NCBI GenBank assembly: GCA_949957035.1
Contig: CATLIP010000139.1
Coordinates: forward strand, 1 to 6,532
DNA: 6,532 bases
Origin: an uncultured Lachnospiraceae bacterium
GTDB lineage: Bacteria; Bacillota_A; Clostridia; Lachnospirales; Lachnospiraceae
Reading direction: 5' to 3'
Within the stretch, counting starts at the first letter, position 1; each line of letters opens with the position of its first letter. This document shows positions 4,689 to 6,532 of the stretch, piece after piece. The translations under genes and the position numbers were made by a program. A model generated the notes under the pieces. That model ran no database searches. It had not been told where the DNA came from and was given only the letters and a program-made list of their open reading frames with translations.

Positions 4689-5393
4689 ATGAATCAGTAT
4701 AAGATTATGCTTGTTGATGATGAGCCGGATATATTGGATTTACTTGAGAAAGCCTTAAACATAGAGGGATTTTACAATATCACGAAAATGGACAATGGGA
4801 TTTCTGCTGTAGCTACATGCAGGGAAATACAGCCGGACGTAATGGTTTTAGATGTCATGCTGCCGGATATAGACGGGTATGAAGTGTGCAAACAGATCCG
4901 GGAGTTTTCCCATTGCCCTGTTTTGTTTCTTTCTTCAAAAAATGATGAACTGGATAAAATACTTGGACTGGCTGTCGGAGGTGACGATTACGTTACAAAG
5001 CCGTTCAGCCCGAAAGAAATCGCATACAGGGTAAAAGCACAGTTACGCCGTGCAGAATACAGACAAACTCCAATCCGGGATTTTTCTGTTAAGATCGGCG
5101 AACTGATGATAGACACTGACGGCTGCAGGGTAAGGAAGAATGACAGGGAGATCGGGCTGACCGCACGGGAATTTGAGATTTTGCGGTATCTGGCGGAGAA
5201 TTTAGGGCGGGTGATCAGCCGGGAGCGCTTGTATGAGACGATTTGGGGCGAGGACAGTTTCGGGTGCGACAATACGATGATGGTGCATATCCGCCATCTT
5301 CGTGAAAAATTAGAGGAAAACCCTGCGGCGCCCAGATATATTATCACAATGAAAGGCTTAGGCTATAAGTTGGTAAATCCATATGAAAAATAA
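4689..5393 (+). CDS. OmpR/PhoB-family response regulator
   Basis: This 234-residue cytoplasmic transcription factor is activated by phosphorylation from the adjacent kinase. The receiver domain (about 4-118) has the acidic pair Asp10-Asp11, the phospho-acceptor Asp55 in VLDVMLPD, Ser82/Ser83 as the switch residue position and Lys104 in TKPF. The winged-helix DNA-binding domain (about 130-230) shows LTAREFEILRYLAENLGRVISRERL, a recognition helix in NTMMVHIRHLREKLEENP, and the terminal YIITMKGLGYKLVNP wing. Length is normal for the family. ATG 4689 follows GGGAGG at 4673-4678 with 10 bases between. The kinase gene overlaps its end by 11 bases. Regulators like this in clostridia frequently control a neighbouring ABC transporter for peptide antibiotics or cell-envelope stress; the target here lies outside the window, so no symbol is assigned. 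Confidence 0.95.
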   Translation: MNQYKIMLVDDEPDILDLLEKALNIEGFYNITKMDNGISAVATCREIQPDVMVLDVMLPDIDGYEVCKQIREFSHCPVLFLSSKNDELDKILGLAVGGDDYVTKPFSPKEIAYRVKAQLRRAEYRQTPIRDFSVKIGELMIDTDGCRVRKNDREIGLTAREFEILRYLAENLGRVISRERLYETIWGEDSFGCDNTMMVHIRHLREKLEENPAAPRYIITMKGLGYKLVNPYEK

Positions 5394-6532
5394 AAAGAGA
5401 CGAAATCCATTTTTACGAATCTTCATTTTCGTGGCAGTATTGCTTTTTATCGCTGCCTCTGCCGCAATCGGGATGTTTTATTATATTTTCGGAATCACTG
5501 AGCCGGAGGGATTAAGTCTTGCTTCATGGCCAAATAATTGGTTTACGGATAATTTTTCCATATGGATGGGGAACGATAACGGCGAGATCAAGATAGAAGA
5601 AATGGGGCTTGAGCGGTTGGATGAATACGGGCTGTGGCTTCAAGTCATTGATGAAACAGGGCAGGAAGTTTTCTGCCACAACAAGCCTTTGAATTACCCG
5701 GCAAGATACTCTGCGTCTGAACTGATTTCACTTTCTGGGGGCGCTTATGAGCAGGGGTATACGGTTTTTGTGAGCAGTTATGAAAGTCCTGAAGGAACAT
5801 GGAGTTATTTGATCGGGTTTCCTTATGCCATAGGAAAACATATGCTTTATTACAACGGGGAGCATGTCGGACGGCTTTCGCTTTTATTCCTCGTGGGAAT
5901 CTCCTTTATCATGTGCTTGGTTCTTCTGTTCATGGTTTGTTATGGCTTCTGGCTTACCAGGCATCTTGGCTGGATTGTAAAAGGTATCGGGGATATTTCT
6001 GTGCGTTCCTATGCTCCGCTGAGCGAAAAAGGAGTGTTTGGCGAAGTCTACGGGGCGCTCAATCAGATGGATACAGAGATTCGCAAGAGTGATAAGGTCC
6101 AGGAGGATACGGAACGGCTCCGCAGAGAATGGATTGCAAATATTACCCATGATCTGAAAACGCCGCTTTCACCCATTAAAGGCTATGCGGAGCTGCTTAT
6201 GGGGAATCCTGCCCCTGATAAGGAAGCTGTACAGGAATACGGCGGGATTATCTTAAAAAGCGCGAATCACACAGAGAAAATGATAAATGATCTGAAGCTG
6301 ACCTATCAGTTGGATTCAGGTGCAGTTCCATATCATCCACAGACGGTACGCCTTGTCCGTTTCTTAAAAGAGCTAGTCATTGATATTGTAAATGACCCGG
6401 CTTTTGCAAACCGTAGGATTGGATTTGAAAGCAATATACAGGAATGCGAGGCCTGCCTTGACATCGACTTGTTCCGTCGTGCGGTGAATAACCTTATCAT
6501 TAATGCTTTGACGCATAACCCGCCGGAAACAG
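5383..6532 (+). CDS. Membrane sensor histidine kinase, 3'-truncated by window edge
   Basis: The frame starts at ATG 5383, overlapping the response-regulator end by 11 bases, and is still open at base 6532 (383 codons visible). I see no clear SD, so translation is probably coupled to the regulator. The next ATG falls inside the first membrane segment. Order: basic N-terminus, membrane segment 1 (about 11-35), an extracytoplasmic sensor region (about 36-163) with no recognised motif and a single Cys in EVFCHNKP, membrane segment 2 (about 165-190), a HAMP-like linker to about 235, then the dimerisation/phospho-acceptor domain with ANITHDLKTPLSPIKGYAELL, His256 being the autophosphorylation site. 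The N-box RRAVNNLIINALTHN, with Asn374, begins the ATPase domain; the G boxes lie beyond the edge. It phosphorylates the response regulator encoded just upstream. The stimulus is unknown. Confidence 0.93.
   Translation, partial: MKNKKRRNPFLRIFIFVAVLLFIAASAAIGMFYYIFGITEPEGLSLASWPNNWFTDNFSIWMGNDNGEIKIEEMGLERLDEYGLWLQVIDETGQEVFCHNKPLNYPARYSASELISLSGGAYEQGYTVFVSSYESPEGTWSYLIGFPYAIGKHMLYYNGEHVGRLSLLFLVGISFIMCLVLLFMVCYGFWLTRHLGWIVKGIGDISVRSYAPLSEKGVFGEVYGALNQMDTEIRKSDKVQEDTERLRREWIANITHDLKTPLSPIKGYAELLMGNPAPDKEAVQEYGGIILKSANHTEKMINDLKLTYQLDSGAVPYHPQTVRLVRFLKELVIDIVNDPAFANRRIGFESNIQECEACLDIDLFRRAVNNLIINALTHNPPET

Noticed and set aside
5799..6150. Open frames inside the histidine kinase on both strands
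   Set aside because: The kinase frame is continuous through this stretch with membrane segment 2, the HAMP-like linker and the H-box, so these are shadows.

Overview
The window looks like chromosomal DNA from an anaerobic, spore-former-type Firmicute, most likely a Lachnospiraceae / Clostridium-cluster gut bacterium. The reasons are a ferredoxin-fused [FeFe]-hydrogenase of the clostridial B type, strong purine-rich GGAGG ribosome binding sites, consensus vegetative promoters with 17-bp spacers, moderate GC with AT-rich intergenic DNA, and clostridial-style XRE regulators and two-component proteins. Species cannot be fixed from the sequence alone. No rRNA, tRNA, CRISPR array, transposase or integrase is visible.

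Layout. (1) 1-1152: the 3' part of a [FeFe]-hydrogenase-like gene that enters from the left edge, with two 4Fe-4S motifs followed by the three H-cluster motifs. (2) 1166-2150: a tRNA-dihydrouridine synthase with its own textbook promoter (TTGACA-17-TATAAT). (3) 2168-3305: a two-gene operon with promoter TTTACA-17-TATAAT, encoding an XRE-cupin regulator and a YbaK/ProX-type aminoacyl-tRNA deacylase. A small inverted repeat over the -10 and start region is a candidate autoregulatory operator. (4) 3306-3406: a convergent intergenic stretch with a strong stem-loop. (5) 3407-4251: two small XRE-family HTH proteins transcribed divergently from an AT-rich 269-bp region that holds candidate operators, an arrangement that resembles a repressor/anti-repressor switch. 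(6) 4252-4688: 437 bases with no conventional gene, holding overlapping alternative hairpins, a terminator-like 15-bp stem-loop and a 14-codon open frame that ends directly against the next start codon. (7) 4689-6532: an OmpR/PhoB-family response regulator and an overlapping membrane sensor histidine kinase that runs off the right edge.

How it fits together. The left half is housekeeping-like: hydrogen metabolism, tRNA modification and tRNA quality control. The right half, from about 3330, is regulatory and more accessory in character: two divergent HTH proteins, then a two-component system behind a structured leader. The TCS target is not in the window; related clostridial systems often control an adjacent ABC exporter, but that would lie to the right of the window. 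The least explained stretch is the leader and intergenic DNA at 4252-4688. No gene here clearly belongs to an undescribed system, so the candidates for novelty are the regulatory structures rather than the proteins.
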